A stretch of 64,000 nt of DNA from Chrysomallon squamiferum (GCA_012295275.1 CM022672.1:7690884-7754883); one strand, 5' to 3'; numbered from the stretch's first letter, positions 35,343 through 55,782 are shown. Made by a program: numbers and translations. Notes: generated from the sequence alone by a model not told the origin.

Positions 35343-37873
35343 CTCTAATAAAAAACAATAAATATTTCATATAAAAATTATAATATTAATAATAGTACCA
35401 GTATTTCTAGCACTGAAATTTATAAGAGGTATGATCAGAAAGTTTGTTTTTCAATTATTGTTATAATCAGACCTCCTAGTTAATTATGTTGTGATCAGAA
35501 CTTGTAGTTTAATTATATATTCAGTAATGAGTTAAATTGATTGTTACAATACATTTTGTTTTCTTCTCTAGAACAGGAACAAATAACTACCAGGCAGGTG
35601 ACTCAAGACAAGATACATCAGAATGGCTTAATGCTGAGTGTGTAAATTAAATTTCTTTTGCTAGAGAAATAATTATACATATCTGAAAACAAATCAGGCC
35701 TATATTGTTTCATGTTATAGTACTTAATGGCATAATAAAGGTTCAATATAAATTAAATTAAAGATAGAATGTAAATTAAAAAAAATTAACTATACAAAAT
35801 TCAGTTTATCAAAGACAATGGATCTGTCACAAATTCACCAAAGAAAATAGGCCATTAGGAAAACCATTTCTCCAAAACATGTGCCTTTTATTGCTTTAAG
35901 ACAATATCTCTGCTACAAAATGTCACAATCAAAGTGATTGTAAACATTTCAGTAGAAGTTTTTAATTCTCTACAGTAGGTTTGGGTAATGAAACAGTAAT
36001 GTTATTGTTATATTTTTAAATTGTTGATATAGAAATTGTTTTATGCAAGCACATGTAAGGCAGTGCAGTTGTTTGTATCAACAGTAAATGAGTATAATGC
36101 ATAACAGATTTTAAATAGATATTTCTTATTGGTTATTTAACTTTAAGTAAGCATCTTGGGAATGTGCATATTTTAATTCTATTTTTCAGGCAATCAGTCA
36201 GTCACTCTCATCCATCTTTGAGCAAAAAACCTACAAGCACAATATACCATCCATACAAGTCACCTCCAGGTAAAAAAACACGTAGTCGCCATTCCTCAGA
36301 CTACATGAATGGAGATACCATTACAGAGAAAGTTGTGAAAACTCGGGGCAGACCACGAAAAAATGTTGACAACAGTTCCGTTGAAAGCGGAGCTAAATAT
36401 TTACTGGAAGACAGTTCCACAAGCAGTGAATCTGAGGTAAAGAAGAAGAGGAGACCACGAAAAAATATTGACAGATGTTCTGTTGAAAGCACAACACCCC
36501 AAAAAGACTTTCCTTCTTTCCAGCAGGAGAGAAAGATGTCAGTGAAAAAAAGAAAGGAATCTGTTTTTGACAAACTGGATTCTCCAGCAAAAGTAATGAA
36601 GCAGAGTTTTAATGAGAAGAGAATACTGAGCCCCAGAGAAGCAGCCTATGTAGCAAAACTTGACAAGCGGCCCGAATACCCAGTGTCCAGAACACCAGTC
36701 AGAAAGAACAAGCCACGAACACCTCGGAAGTCAAATGTTTCCCCAAAGAGTGCATCGATGAAACAGAATAAATTTAGATCAGGTCAAGCGGCTACTGAAG
36801 CAGACTGTTCTTTGATAGATCAACCAGTTAGCTTCGACACAAAAGTGATGCAGAAATTCCTGCTAGGAATTAATAAAACAAAAGTATACCAATCAGGAAG
36901 AACAGATTCCTCTGTTATGTCAGGCACTAAGCATTCACCATCACCCCAGAAGAAAAAATTGCTGGGACAGTATGTGAATTCAGAATTACCGGCTAAATTT
37001 GATTATGCAAGTACCTCCTGGGAATCCAGCAAATTAGAAAGATCACCTGCATACAAGAAAGGTATTAACAATGACTCAAGATTATCAACTAAGCCTGCCT
37101 CTGCTAGAAAATGTGCAGTAAATCGAAACACCAGCTCGCCAAGGCCATCTTCAGCACTGCCATATAAAAGTTCTAAAAAAGATTACTTACATCATGTCAG
37201 ATCTAGTAAATATCCAACTGCTGGCTGTGGACAGGTATCTAGGAATGTGGCTACAAATAACAGCAATATGTCTGCCAGAGACCAATATTCAGAAAGCACT
37301 GACAGCTCTTCTGATGATTTCCAGAATCAAAAAGAATTTTCTGAGTTGGAGGAAGACAGAGTTCCAGATGTTGAAACATCTGCCATCATGAAGTTGGTTA
37401 TTGAAAGCCCCCAAAAATACTCCACTCCAAAGTCATCAAGTAAATTGCTGTCTCTTAAGCAACAGCACGCAAGAGCAACCAAGAGACTGAAAGAACTGGA
37501 AGAAGCAAGAGGTCAGTCTACCAAGGAAAGAGATAACAAGATTGAAAAGCTCAAATTATCAGCTTCAGAATCTTTGATGAAGCATGCTTCAGAACTTATA
37601 AAATCAGTGGAATCTCACATTGACATGGAAGAGAAGAAAGTTGGTTCCTTTGAGGAGCGCCCAGTGTACAGCAGGGATAATCGAGACTTTTCAAACTCTT
37701 CCTGCAATAGCAAACATGACAGATATGGTCACCATGAATTCAAGAAACCTCTGCCTGTCACTGACCGACATGGAAAACTCAAATATGTTAGATCAGTGTC
37801 TGTGAATTTTGACCCACAAGATGTCGATGCATATGATGCTGATTATTCAAGAAATTTCTGCAGTATCATGTAA
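35127..37873 (+). CDS. Unrecognised AT-hook, coiled-coil protein ending in a CaaX box
   Basis: Exons 35127-35248, 35572-35637 and 36190-37873 join in phase to 623 residues starting MPVNGNKTSKKPRRSG. The start follows CAGAATGCC and the first exon ends in a proper donor 9 bases before a long (CT)n tract. The protein is basic, with a duplicated motif: KTRGRPRKNVD, a genuine AT-hook, and about 35 residues later KKKRRPRKNID, a degenerate one. Further on are SP/TP sites (SPRE, RTPVRKNKPRTPRK) and a predicted coiled coil near residues 430-490 (KQQHARATKRLKELEEA, KIEKLKLSASESLMKH). It ends in RNFCSIM and a stop. CSIM is the same farnesylation box that ends prelamin A. I do not recognise the family. 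The features suggest a DNA-binding nuclear protein that may be tethered to the inner nuclear membrane. Confidence 0.85.
35258..35338. repeat. (CT)n microsatellite, ~81 bp
   Basis: Pure CT dinucleotide run starting nine bases inside intron 1 of the AT-hook/CaaX gene. As a GAGA-like or pyrimidine tract at the donor side it could influence splicing or chromatin. Confidence 0.97.
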
Positions 37874-38064
37874 TGTACCTAGCTTCTATAAACTGATTTT
37901 GCCAATGATAAAACTGGAAAACTTTTAGAAACAAAAAGATTCTAATTAGAGAAATATATATATTTTTTAGTTCTTACTGTTTTTATTATTGCTATTATTA
38001 TTATTTTTTATAACATAAAAAAAAAAAAAAAAAAATTGTAAAATAGACTGGTTTGCAGCATGCC

Positions 38065-38097
<33 letters not shown>

Positions 38098-40925
38098 CTG
38101 TCTGTCTAAAATATGTACAACAATCATTTAGATATGCACAATTATAGTTTTGTCTTGTTAGTAATTGTAATTATTCATTGATAGTACTTTGTGAAAATAC
38201 TTGTGTGTGCATAGTATCAGTATTTTCAAAACACCCACACAGGTAACTTACCGAATTTAGCTAAACATTTTTTTAAACTGATAATTTTATCAGATTTAGA
38301 AAACAAAGAATTAGATAAATTTTTTGGAAAACTGTAAAATATAAATTTGCTATAAGTAAAATATAACTTAATTTTCAAAATGCCCAAAATATCAAATTTT
38401 ATTTCCTTCCTAGGCAAGTTGGGTTTCAGTAATTTAAACTTTTTCCATTACCATTTGTCAGTTGCTATTTTACAGACAACACTGAAGTGACTGTCTTCAC
38501 TAACACTCGCATTATACTGATATTTCTGTGCATACTTAATTATCAGACTGGATATTGACAATTGCCTGCATTATATCCTGGTATAGGATATTTGTATGAT
38601 GTCAGTCAATGGCTTTCTGGGATTTTGTGACACCAACAGTTACTTAAGAGCTGTAGGAATACAGTAATAGCTATGTGACAACTGGTTTGTCTGGTTTGGA
38701 CCTCAGTCTTGGAATGGTGCAGGTCATTTCATATTCCATAGTAGACTTTTCAGGTATTATCCCAATATCACTGCATTAATGGTATTTTTAAACACATTTT
38801 CCTTGGATTTTTATTTTTATTTTTTACCTTAACATAATATCAAGGTATTTTTATAAACTTTGATGAAGAATTTACAAATGTTTTTATTGTGCACTCTTCT
38901 GGTAAGGTTAAAATTTAGCAGCTTTTAGTTAAAGGATTTTTCTCATCTCTGGCTTGTGTTTTTCTCATCTGAATGTAACTGGTCACATGTTTTATTGTTT
39001 ATTTAAAGAATTTCTTAGAGGGTTTTGTCAGTAAAGGTGTTTCTGAACATACTACTGCTTTTGTTCAGTCTCAGGAATGAAAAATGAGCATATTAGAATT
39101 TCAAGTTTTTGATTTTTGTAGATTTAAAAAAAATTATTACTGAGCATCCCTCTTAATTTGAAATGTTGGTGAGTTTTATGACAAATGGTATGTAACTTGG
39201 TTTAATTTTGGTTACATTTTATAACTTGTTATTTAAGTTATACAGTTATATATATTGGTTTGGGCATCATTTCTGGCAAAACATAAGTAAATGTCGACAT
39301 ATTGTATTTATTTTTTCTCACCTCATTAGCAGGATAAATATTAGTAATTTATTAAATAGAGATTTCTTTTGATTTTCTCAGATACTGTGAAATGAATTTC
39401 TAATGTGTATTGAACTGAGGTAGCCAGTATAGCCTGTATATGTTAATGTTTTTTTCATTTAATTTATTTAAAACAAATAAAAACAAAACAACCTCCACCC
39501 AAAACAACAAAAGAAAAAGTATAAACTAAGTATTTGTTTATTTGTTATGTTAGTGTATGGCTTTCATGTTTTTTTTTTTATTAAAAAAAAATAAAAAAAA
39601 AACAATACCTTATTCTGTAAACACTTTACAATTGTTATTTATTATAAAAAAAAATTATAAAAAATAAAAATTATAAAAAAAATTGAATAAAGAATTATAC
39701 AGCAAATATGTTGTTTTTGAGATTTTATTTAATATTTTAATAATTTGTTTTTGTAAAAGATTACATTTTTAACAAATTAATATTATATATTTATTTATCA
39801 TTATAATAATTATATTAATGTTATGATTTATGTTGAAAATACATATGTAAAATGTTTTAATGAAGAAAAACAAGACTAAATAATTTGAGTATGATAAATA
39901 TTCATATAGCTAGTTTATTCAACACTAATAACTGGGGATACAAAGCTGTAAATAGATTTTTCTTTGCACTGTATAACAATGTCCTTTCATTACCAGTATA
40001 AATATTTTCATATTAGTCCAGAGGTAACGTGTTATTTGTGGAAGAAGGAAATAAATGTTTTATTTAATGATAATACTTGATACATTTTTTTCCAAATATT
40101 TGGGTAAAACTATTCAAAATAATGAAAGAAAAACCAACTACTTGCATTTGTGGACTAACTATTCTAATTATCAGTGAGAAATCTTATAAGCACAATCAAA
40201 CTGACAGAACAGTACATACCATGGAAATAGAGAAATAGTTAAATGACTTCTGGAAGAGGGATCATTCCAACATTTACAACCCCCTACCTATTTTTGGTTG
40301 AATGTGCAGAATGAAAAAGATCAAAATAAAGGGCCAGTTAAAAACTAGCAATAATAAATCTTCTGAACTTTTATAAACAGCAAAGCACACAGTCACACTG
40401 TTAAGACTTGATTGGAATGATAACTAATTATGTCAGTATAGTGAGGAGATTTGAATAAAAATTATGGGCGGATGTCAATAAGATTAAAACTATATATTTT
40501 ATATTTTACTGCTTAGTAGCAATAATATTGCTTTATTATCCTTATATTATCCTTACTATGATATTTAAATGAATAATAATCAATTTTCTTCAATAGGAAC
40601 TTGACCGCTTAGTATTTTTATGGTTTTAATAACATTTTTATGTGTTGAATGAATTGCCAGTTTGAAAAATAAAATTCATTTACAATAATAAACAAACAAA
40701 AGAGCAAACAAATAAATATATTTATATTAAAAAAAATTAAAATACATACATACAAGGAATTTCATTTGTGATATTTATTTGAAGTAATTTTATGTCATCT
40801 AAGAAACGTCTTTAATTATCAATTTTGTAAATATTGTTTCGATTTGGTGTTAGCACTGCTTGTCAAACTATGCTTTTTAAAAGTAAGTGCTTTGTAGAAT
40901 TGGAGGAAACGACAGAAGAAAAGAA
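37874..40925. other. Long 3' UTR and spacer
   Basis: A rich 3' UTR of the AT-hook/CaaX gene probably runs to an AATAAA near 39685, about 1.8 kb after the stop. It includes A runs at 38018-38035 and 38068-38095. From about 39700 to 40925 lies spacer and the promoter or 5' UTR of the zinc-finger gene. No coding exon is visible. Confidence 0.5.
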
Positions 40926-46919
<5,994 letters not shown>

Positions 46920-48771
46920 AAATGTATATCTAGAATATATGTGTTCTGTTGTGTTTATTTATTTATTAATATTGAAAAAGGACTCATGAAAATATGCTAA
47001 ATTATCCTGCTATAGCATTTCCAAAATCGGATTTTCAAAGATTTTTTTGAAAATGTGGACATTTCTGTTACTGTAACCAGTGCTCTCTTTGAACTTGAAT
47101 CTGTTGAAAACTGAGAAAAATCCTCAAAAACCTTAATTATCATGGTCATCATCTATGTCAGACATTATTAAAATAGTTTTTTTTACATGTCATTAATTCT
47201 TCACTTGAATGTACTGTACCTATTTCAAAATATAAAAATTATTCTCATTATAACATTACCATTTTGTTTTATTATTGGATAACATATAAGTATACATCTT
47301 TCATACATAGCTAGAGTAAACATCACATCAACTATAGGCCAACATCTTGATATGAAATGAAGAGTTTGCAGTAGTAATGTTTGGGTCTAGAACCACATAC
47401 TTTCAACTTACAAATAGAGTTCTTTTAATCTTTATCTGGGACTAATATATTTTTAATATCTTTTATTATATGATAGTTATAGCCAAGAACCTTCAAATAC
47501 CTATTATCTTAGCTATTTATAATGTTATGGACTTAAATGTTTACCTATTTTTTGCATCTCTTTATAACACAGTGTTTTGCACTGATTTGTGTTGTGACAG
47601 GTCACCGGATCAGTCCTCTGCAGTACTGCCAGTGAAGGATTTCCAAAAAATGCTCAAATAAGCCCTTTGCATGACATAATCAGTTTCCTCTCATTATCTG
47701 TTTATCCTTTAATCATACAACCTTGTCAAATAACTGCAACTCTTAATTTTGATTATTCATTTTTTCAAGGTTAAGTTTGTTTTTCCTAGGACCAAGATTT
47801 TTAATACATGAGTCTGATTTCAGTTAAACACACTGAAACACACTTTCTGATTAATATCTATCAGTTTGTGTCACTGTTGCTGACCAAAGCTCAATACTTT
47901 GCTGTGTGACTTATGATATGGTTTGATGTGACAGATCACTCATTTTCAGTTTTGAAGGTATTTTCATTCTCAGTTTCACTGCACAACATGTTTAATACAT
48001 GATTTAATAAGCATGAAGAAGAAAAGGTAACTGACCCAACTCCTAAAACAGCTGCCATTTTGCAGTTTTCAAGTGGACTTAATATGACAATCTGACATCT
48101 AAATGGGGATTGTCTTGAATGATACTGATAGATCACTAAGTAAATTTACAAAAGAAAACAACCAGACTTGAGATGTTTAAATTCATTTTATTACAACCAG
48201 CAAACCAGTTTTAAATATATTCTTAATAAGATATTATTTAGTAATTTATAGCTGTATGCATGAAAAAAGAAGCGATTTAACAAATATATGATATGTTTAT
48301 CGTATCTGTTACATTTAAATGTATTTAAAATTATAAATACAGCCACTGTTTATTGTTGCCATTATTCTATTTTCATTTCATTTTCTCTCAGTATGATAAT
48401 TTACTAATTAAAGATAGAATATTTAGATTTCTACAGTTTTGTTTAAATTGAAATGATTAAACTAAAAAAAATATATATAAATAAATAAAAATGATTTCCA
48501 CTCAACTTGAGGAGGCCATTAATTTTATTTTAAACATGGACAGTTTTCTTTCAAAATTTACCTGTGTGGTATAGAGATTGAAAGAAAATAACATAAGTAC
48601 TTTATTTCCTATAAAAATCCAATCAAATAAATCCATATTATTAATAATTTAGATTCCTTTTTTTTTTTTTTTAAATCAATTTCAGTCAAACACAACTTAT
48701 CACAGACAAAGTATATAACTTGTTTTAAGGCAAACTAAAAGCAGAGTTTGTATTTACATTATTATCAATAT

Positions 48772-48827
48772 TATACACATACATACGTGCGTGCGTGCGC
48801 GCACGCACACACACACACACACACACA
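48772..48827. repeat. 56-bp strictly alternating purine-pyrimidine tract
   Basis: TATACACATACATACGTGCG continues through GTGCGTGCGCGCACGCACAC into (CA)n with no break in alternation. The GTGCGTGCGCGCACGCAC core is also close to self-complementary. This is a strong candidate for Z-DNA or cruciform formation. Confidence 0.85.
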
Positions 48828-50038
48828 AAATCATTTAAAACTGAGTTCATATAAAGGAGTAAAAATGCTTTAAATATACAAATAGTTGTATACAACCAGC
48901 ATGGGATTCAGTGGTAAAATCTGTATAGTTATTAATTACATCTGAAATGGAATCATAGTAACAAGTAAAAAAAAAATACCATTAGCACTTGGATATTAAA
49001 ATGTTTAGTTGTGTTATTTGAAATTAAAATTTCAGAAGTGGCAACATTTATAAAAAAAAAACACTCTAAGTGATTGTGAAGGTTGGTGAATTTAAAGGTG
49101 GATTACTATACAATTTTAACATCTTCCACATATACAATTTTAATTACAATAACATTTTATTATTATTATTGTTATTTTTATTGTTGTATTTTATTATACT
49201 ATTTTTTCATTAAAAACACAAAGTGCGCCTCTGGCAATATGGATAAATGGTAAATATTTTCTCATGCAAAGTTTGCAGAGTATTTTTTTAGTTATATTTT
49301 AAGTTTATTTTTCAAAATGTCAGAGCTGCCTAATATTTTGAAAATAAAACTTGTATCTGACTATCATAACATACTTGACTGACAGATATGTAATTATAAT
49401 AGCTGTTTTTACCTTGTACTCCGTAAACATGGAAAATTGAGATCAGTAATGGAGCATAGCGATTTATACAATCATTGTATAACCAAATTGTTTATTGTGC
49501 TAAATGAAATTCTTTGAGATCTATATTAAACATAAAGTTAACTTATAATGGTTTATACTGCCAGAAGGGATTGTGACCAGTATTAAATGTAAGTTATAAT
49601 TACATATGTTTACACTTTTACTTGTATTATTAGTATTATGAAATATGATCCCAGAACAAATGAAATAATTAATTATTTAGATAGATAGATTGATAAAAGA
49701 AATTATGTGGTCATTTTATTAAAAAAAACAAAAAAAACAAACAAAAACAAACCCATTAAAAATAAAACAGTAATCAAATATTGGATAACTATAATAATTT
49801 TTGATATATTAATAACAGAAAGGATCGTGGTGTTGATAAATGAAAATTCTTCCATTACACATAGACAAACAGAAACATGCTGTATTCATTAACATACAGA
49901 ACTTTATAAATACATTCTCATTTTTCTCTCACAAGAATACAAACATTCACACACAAAAAACAGTGTATTTACATTTCAGCAGTGACCACGTACAATTTTT
50001 CTAGAATAATACTTACTGTCTTGACTCTATAAAACTTT

Positions 50039-50040
<2 letters not shown>

Positions 50041-50085
<45 letters not shown>
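50041..50085. repeat. (AAT)n microsatellite
   Basis: Pure trinucleotide run in the RNF139 3' region. Confidence 0.95.
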
Positions 50086-50087
<2 letters not shown>

Positions 50088-50275
50088 TATCAAATATTTT
50101 AATGAACTAATTTCAGCATTGACCACAAATTAATTTTCATTATAAAGCTTTTACAACATCTACTTGTTTTTATAAAGGTTATCTTTAATAATTTATCTAC
50201 CACTACAAAAAACAAAAACAAATACAGTTTCACACAAACTTTAAAAAAAACCCCTGAATTGCATAATATAAAATA

Positions 50276-52593
50276 TTACTGTTGAACATGGTGCTGATAA
50301 GCATCCTGTGGTTGGCCTGGACCAGGAATCAGATGATTCTCAATGTGATCAGGATAATCAGCCACATTTTCATTAACATTACCACCAGGATGAGTTGCAT
50401 CTTGAAGATTAGGGTTATAGATGAGTTTGTGACACAGAGGACAACAGTCCTGAACATACAGCCACTTTCTCAGACAGACACCGTGGAAGTAGTGAGAACA
50501 CCGCGTAACGCGGGCACTTTCCTTCAACTCCTGATAACAAATAGCACATACATCATTCAGCTTGTCCAGCTCTTCCTGAGTTGCAATGGGAAGTGAGTTG
50601 ATTTTGTTAACTGCAGTTCTTCTTTTCATGAACACCTTCCAGCCCTCCCTGGCCTGCATCCAGATGTTGAAGTAGACATGAATGCACATCATGATTGCAC
50701 GTATAGCACCACCAGATTCAAACAGCATTATCCACACACCATTACAAAACAGAAATATTCCAAACAAGAATTCCACTGTGTTGCCTGTTGACTGCACATA
50801 GTAAACATAATCATCAAGCTGCTCCCAGAACTTGTCTCTATATGCATCCAGAATAAATAAGCCATATACAAGCAGGCAAATAAATACTTTAAAAATAACT
50901 TCTATGCTAAATGCTGTTACTGCAAGCAGCCATGTACTGACTGTGTATCGACTCCACAAATAAGAAAGTAGCCAGAGAGGAAATAAAGTGAGAAACACAC
51001 ACATAGATAGTGCTCTAGCATGTCGCATAATATTTGTATTCCTGGAAGCACTTAGTGACATTAGCAATGGATTAACCATGTTGTATACAAAATGCAGTAT
51101 TGCAGTGGACAGTAGGCAAAAGTTACGATAAAGCTGCATCAAACGCTTTTCTTCTTCAAGGCCAGTTAAACCAGTTTGTAATGCTAAAATAAAAAATAAG
51201 ATAGCTGACACTGTGCCCATGTTGCGGTCCTCTTCTGTGTCAGAGCCTATGCAGAAAGCCATGGTGAGACCGATGTAGTGTGTGACAAGAGAGACGACAC
51301 TTGTCAGTCCCAGCAGGGCTACTATAGTTTCACAACTCCTTGTAACAACAGACTGCACCATCTCAGTGGAAAATGACCATGCCCAGTAGTCAACTTTTCC
51401 TGTCGCAACATAGTGCTGATACATCATGAACAATATGTGACTGGTGACTTGGTATAAAACACGAGTTATAAAGAACACTCTTAAAACTGTAGGAACTCTG
51501 ACCCTGATCCAATGACCTTCAATGTAACTCTGAATACCTATCTCATGAATTGTCTCCGAGCCCAGCTTGTATGTCCTTACCAGTGTTTTAAAAATCCAGT
51601 ACAAAGAATTACACAAATCTGATATTAACTGAAGTACTGGGAATACCAGTGATACTAATGGAGACCACAGAAAAAAGTGAAAGTCTGGATAAAATGCTAG
51701 CACTGTTAGTGGGAAGCTTAATGATAAATGTATGGACATCTGAATGAGCAACCTCATGCCATTGTTGTTTTCACTCTGTTTATACGAGTGACGGTTTGTT
51801 CTCAGCAGTATAAAAAGTTTTGAAAGACACATTTGATAAAAGACATTTGAAAAAAATAAATACGGATTGAGTGAAAATAGCTCTAAAAATGTGTATGGTT
51901 CCAGGTATGGTTTTTCCTCCATCTTTTTCATCTCCATTGTGTATGCTTCAATAACATAAACAAAGTTAAACCGCTGAGAGATGATCAAAATAGCAAAAGA
52001 AACAATATAACTATAGGTGTCCATTAACTGTTTCACATCCAGACAAAACACAATTATAGCAACACAGCAACCTGGAAAAGACAATTTACAATTAATACTC
52101 CTGTTTCACAGCCCATTCATTAACCTGATTAATCTGATATTTTTACAGCTATTGTGCTGAATAAACACTTCATCACTATATATCAAAAAACCGTTACTTA
52201 AATTTTATCTTTCATCTAGATATCTTAAAGTGTTATGACCTAATTTCACCTGAACTTTACTCTGTTTCATAATAATGTGTGCCTTCATGGCAAGGTCATG
52301 CAAATTATTAACAGAAATAACTATATCCAGAATTAGGCTAGTGTTTCTTTGACTTGAACAAATATAGATGAATCTGACTGAATTTGTGACAAAATACTTG
52401 AGTGCATTACAAAATGTTACTTTTGAACTAAACATATAATTTTAATGTCTAAAAAGTCATTCCGCTAAATTAAAAATCTCAGAAATGCATACAGAAGACA
52501 ATTACTTATATATGTAAAATTCCTTAGGACATACCTTAAAATTAAATAGCTTTCAAAGAGTTAGATTTATTATTTTTGTTGTTTTTTCTTCTT

Positions 52594-52630
<37 letters not shown>

Positions 52631-53025
52631 GACACACTCACAAACCATATGTAATATACACATTAAACTATATATATTTACATAATTATACCAATGTTTT
52701 GGGTTTTTTCAGTTTATTAAGAATGTACTGTTAATGTATTGAATATCATAATTTATATACTACTCAGTGCAAACAAATGTCACTAGCATACTTGAAGTGA
52801 TTAATTATATATAATAATTATTATTATTACTGGAATATATTCAGACTTTTTTAATGTTCTTATAAACACTTTACACTGAATTCTTAATATTTTATTATGA
52901 TAATACTGTTTTTAATACATTACTTTTCGAAGTTTTTCTGATTTTTAAGTTTTTCGTTACAGATTTTCTCATGTACATAAATTATTCTCAATTTTAATTT
53001 ATATTGCATCTAACTATATTTATTT

Positions 53026-53064
<39 letters not shown>

Positions 53065-53425
53065 CATGATCTATAGATAATCATAATAGATATGGGATAG
53101 CCCGAAGTTTGGATTTTACATTTTTTGTTCCTAACGATTTTACGTATAAATGCAAATCAAGGAATATAATGAATTTTTTTCTTTTATTCTTTCACATGCG
53201 GCCAGAAACGAATAACTGATGGTTTCATTTAACATGATACTTACATCCAAACATACATAGCAACCAAAGCATCCATGTCCAGTCACTTGACATTTCCCCA
53301 TTTCGAAAAACGTGCATCACCAGGAAGTCGAGGAAATTCCCGTTCAAAATATTGTCTAAGACGAACAGCGACGGGACTCGCAGGATCACGTCTAGAATCT
53401 TTTCTATTATATTTTGCCATAACAT
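50276..53425 (-). CDS. RNF139: RNF139 (TRC8), ER multi-pass RING E3 ubiquitin ligase
   Basis: Two coding exons, 53425-53245 and 52071-50276, join in phase to 658 residues; human RNF139 has 664. The protein is a polytopic ER membrane E3 ligase with a sterol-sensing-like region, involved in ER-associated degradation and sterol-responsive control. Orthology is clear from the N-terminus (LRVPSLFVLD), the stretch IGSDTEEDRNMG, FFILALQTGL, NPLLMSLSAS, FWEQLDDYVYYVQSTG and RRTAVNKINSLP. The RING-H2 spans about residues 569-608: C569, C572, C585, H587, H590, C593, C604, C607, with LRKWLYVQ between the ligand pairs. The cytosolic tail after the RING is short (about 50 residues) and lacks the long acidic tail of the human protein. 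It lies immediately downstream of RNF145 on the same strand. Confidence 0.97.
52598..52626. repeat. Poly(T) run in the RNF139 intron
   Basis: T run of about 28 in the single coding-region intron of RNF139. On the coding strand it is a poly(A) run, so it is not a polypyrimidine tract for the acceptor. Confidence 0.9.
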
Positions 53426-53637
53426 GGTTCGTCCACAATAACTGGGACTAATCCCAATTAATATGGCTTATTATAACCCCCAATATTTTTTAAAGAGGGG
53501 GTCACAATCTGATTACAAAACTTCGAAATTTCGTTTTCGTTTGTTAACATCCGGTTCGATGAAAAATGCTATAAGAAATATCCAGTTGTCACTACTGACA
53601 TGAAGCTATACACCCTTAAACCTATACAACTAAATGA

Positions 53638-53692
<55 letters not shown>

Positions 53693-53947
53693 TTGATAAA
53701 CAAATAAACCAAAATAACAAACAATCAAATAAATAAATAAATAAAATAAAGAAAAACTAGTACATGAATTGTGATACAAAAGTGATCTTATGATTCAACC
53801 TTAATCTGTGGCTATTATTCTTGACTTATCTTACACGCTATCAACCCCTACTACCAACCAGTATTCAATAAAACAACAACAAAAAACAAAAAAATGAAGA
53901 GAGAGAACAACAACAAAAAAACACACCAATAAAATGAAAGAGAACTA

Positions 53948-53948
<1 letters not shown>

Positions 53949-54007
<59 letters not shown>
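53949..54007. repeat. Poly(A) run, 59 bp
   Basis: Longest homopolymer in the window. It is flanked by A-rich, CAACAA-type sequence and has no recognisable retroelement body. Its exact length is unreliable in any assembly. Confidence 0.9.
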
Positions 54008-54009
<2 letters not shown>

Positions 54010-54735
54010 AAGAAAAATAAGGCAAATATACACATGATTATATTTTCGTCAGAAGAGCAGAAATGTTTGCAAATGTTAATATGCACTTCATGTTCAAATT
54101 TTGTTATCTGTTAATCTATTTTAAAAAGCATCGTGTTCTGACATTGTTCTTTTTAGGTCTACTTGGAATTTTACTAGTAATAGAAGAGGGCATATTTATA
54201 AGGGATTTGGATTGGAAGATTTTAAAGAAAAATTCTGAGATATTTTAAAAAGTTTAATTACATTATAAATTTATCACTAATGGTTGTTTTACTGAACATA
54301 CATATTACGGTCATCATTAATAATTATAAGTAAACAAAGGTATTATTTATTTCATTACACATTGAAATACTACATCAACACTACCTGTAGATTAAATTAT
54401 TAAAATTTATAAAAAAATCTGTTTATGAACTAAATAAAACTCCTTAATTGTCCCATAATTTGTCTTAGAAGAATGTTAATAAAGAAATCCAGTGCCACAC
54501 ACCTACATTTTGAGTACAAAATTAAAACCATCTGTAAAAATGTTAATTATATTTCTGCAAAAACATAAGAAATCACTAAAAAGTCCATGCTGAAGCTCGC
54601 TGCAAACCCTACCCCACAGAATGTACAATTTGAATTATTTGTCAGTTTAAATTTCTAATCAAACTTTAATACAAAGTTACTGATATTTCTTTTATTGGCA
54701 ATATTATGCAAATAAAATGTTTAATAACTTTTTAT

Positions 54736-54785
<50 letters not shown>

Positions 54786-54812
54786 TTATTATTATTATTA
54801 TTATTATTATTT
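54736..54812. repeat. Compound (CTA)n (TTA)n microsatellite
   Basis: About 49 bases of CTA pass directly into about 28 bases of TTA, consistent with replication slippage after a point change. Confidence 0.95.
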
Positions 54813-55782
54813 TAATTTATTTTGTTTAACATTTTAGATTAATTATACATTTAGAAGTTTTCTACCAATTTGAATTAAATCCTTTTCAGGTCAGTTTTCT
54901 TTCTGTGTCATCCAAGTAATTAATGAAGCATCCATAAGCATTTGTTAAATAAAATGTTATTGGTGTTTTGTAATTCATGACATCTTGATACTGGCTGACC
55001 CCATAAATGAGTAGTTTGAAAAATTTGTATCATGTCTATTTTAAAATATTTTTACATCAGAGATAATATGTTCCATGTAACTGGATATGAAACAATTGCC
55101 TGACATATATGACAAAACAACAGAACTATTTGTTTTTATTTTTCAAAGTCATGGTGTTATTTTTTTTTTAAATCTTTAAAGTTTAAAGTCCTGATAGAAT
55201 CATATCACCTATTTCTATGAGAAACTCATATCCATCCTCAGCCAAGTAGTATCACTGTATAAACACAGAGGTAAGCAAATGGGTTTGTGGTAATTGGAAT
55301 GCAATATTGCATCTGTTTTGTCACTGGTTTATACTCCAATCTGCAGTTAATTGATTTCACAGCTGTGTTGCCAATCATATTGTTGTTATGCATGGAATCA
55401 TGTACTCAATACCCAGTAACCAACTAAATGTACTGTCCAAACAGTAGTTATTTATTCCTTCCAGGAAGAAAACTATCAATTGAACCCCCCAAAAAACAAC
55501 AACAAACAAAACAACAATATCTAGCATTTAATTCCTTTAACATATAAATACAGCCTGTACATATAGCAACAAAATATCAACAATAAACAATAAAATATTT
55601 CCAGACTATTATTTTACTACTGTTCAAAACATCACAGCCATCAAAAACAAAATTAATAAAATTGCAAAATATTTGACAAAATATACAAAACTGTAATTTT
55701 TGTAATTAAAATATGTGTGTTCAGTAATATTTTATTTGTTCTTTTTGTTGTTATTTCTTTTAAACAGACCATTGAAAGTAAC

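Larger units (their letters stand above)
46920..50275. other. Convergent 3' UTRs and spacer
   Basis: The region holds the 3' UTR of the zinc-finger gene on the left and that of RNF139 on the right. It includes a Z-DNA-type tract at 48772-48827 and an (AAT)n run at 50041-50085. Short reading frames here have no domain or splice support. Confidence 0.5.
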
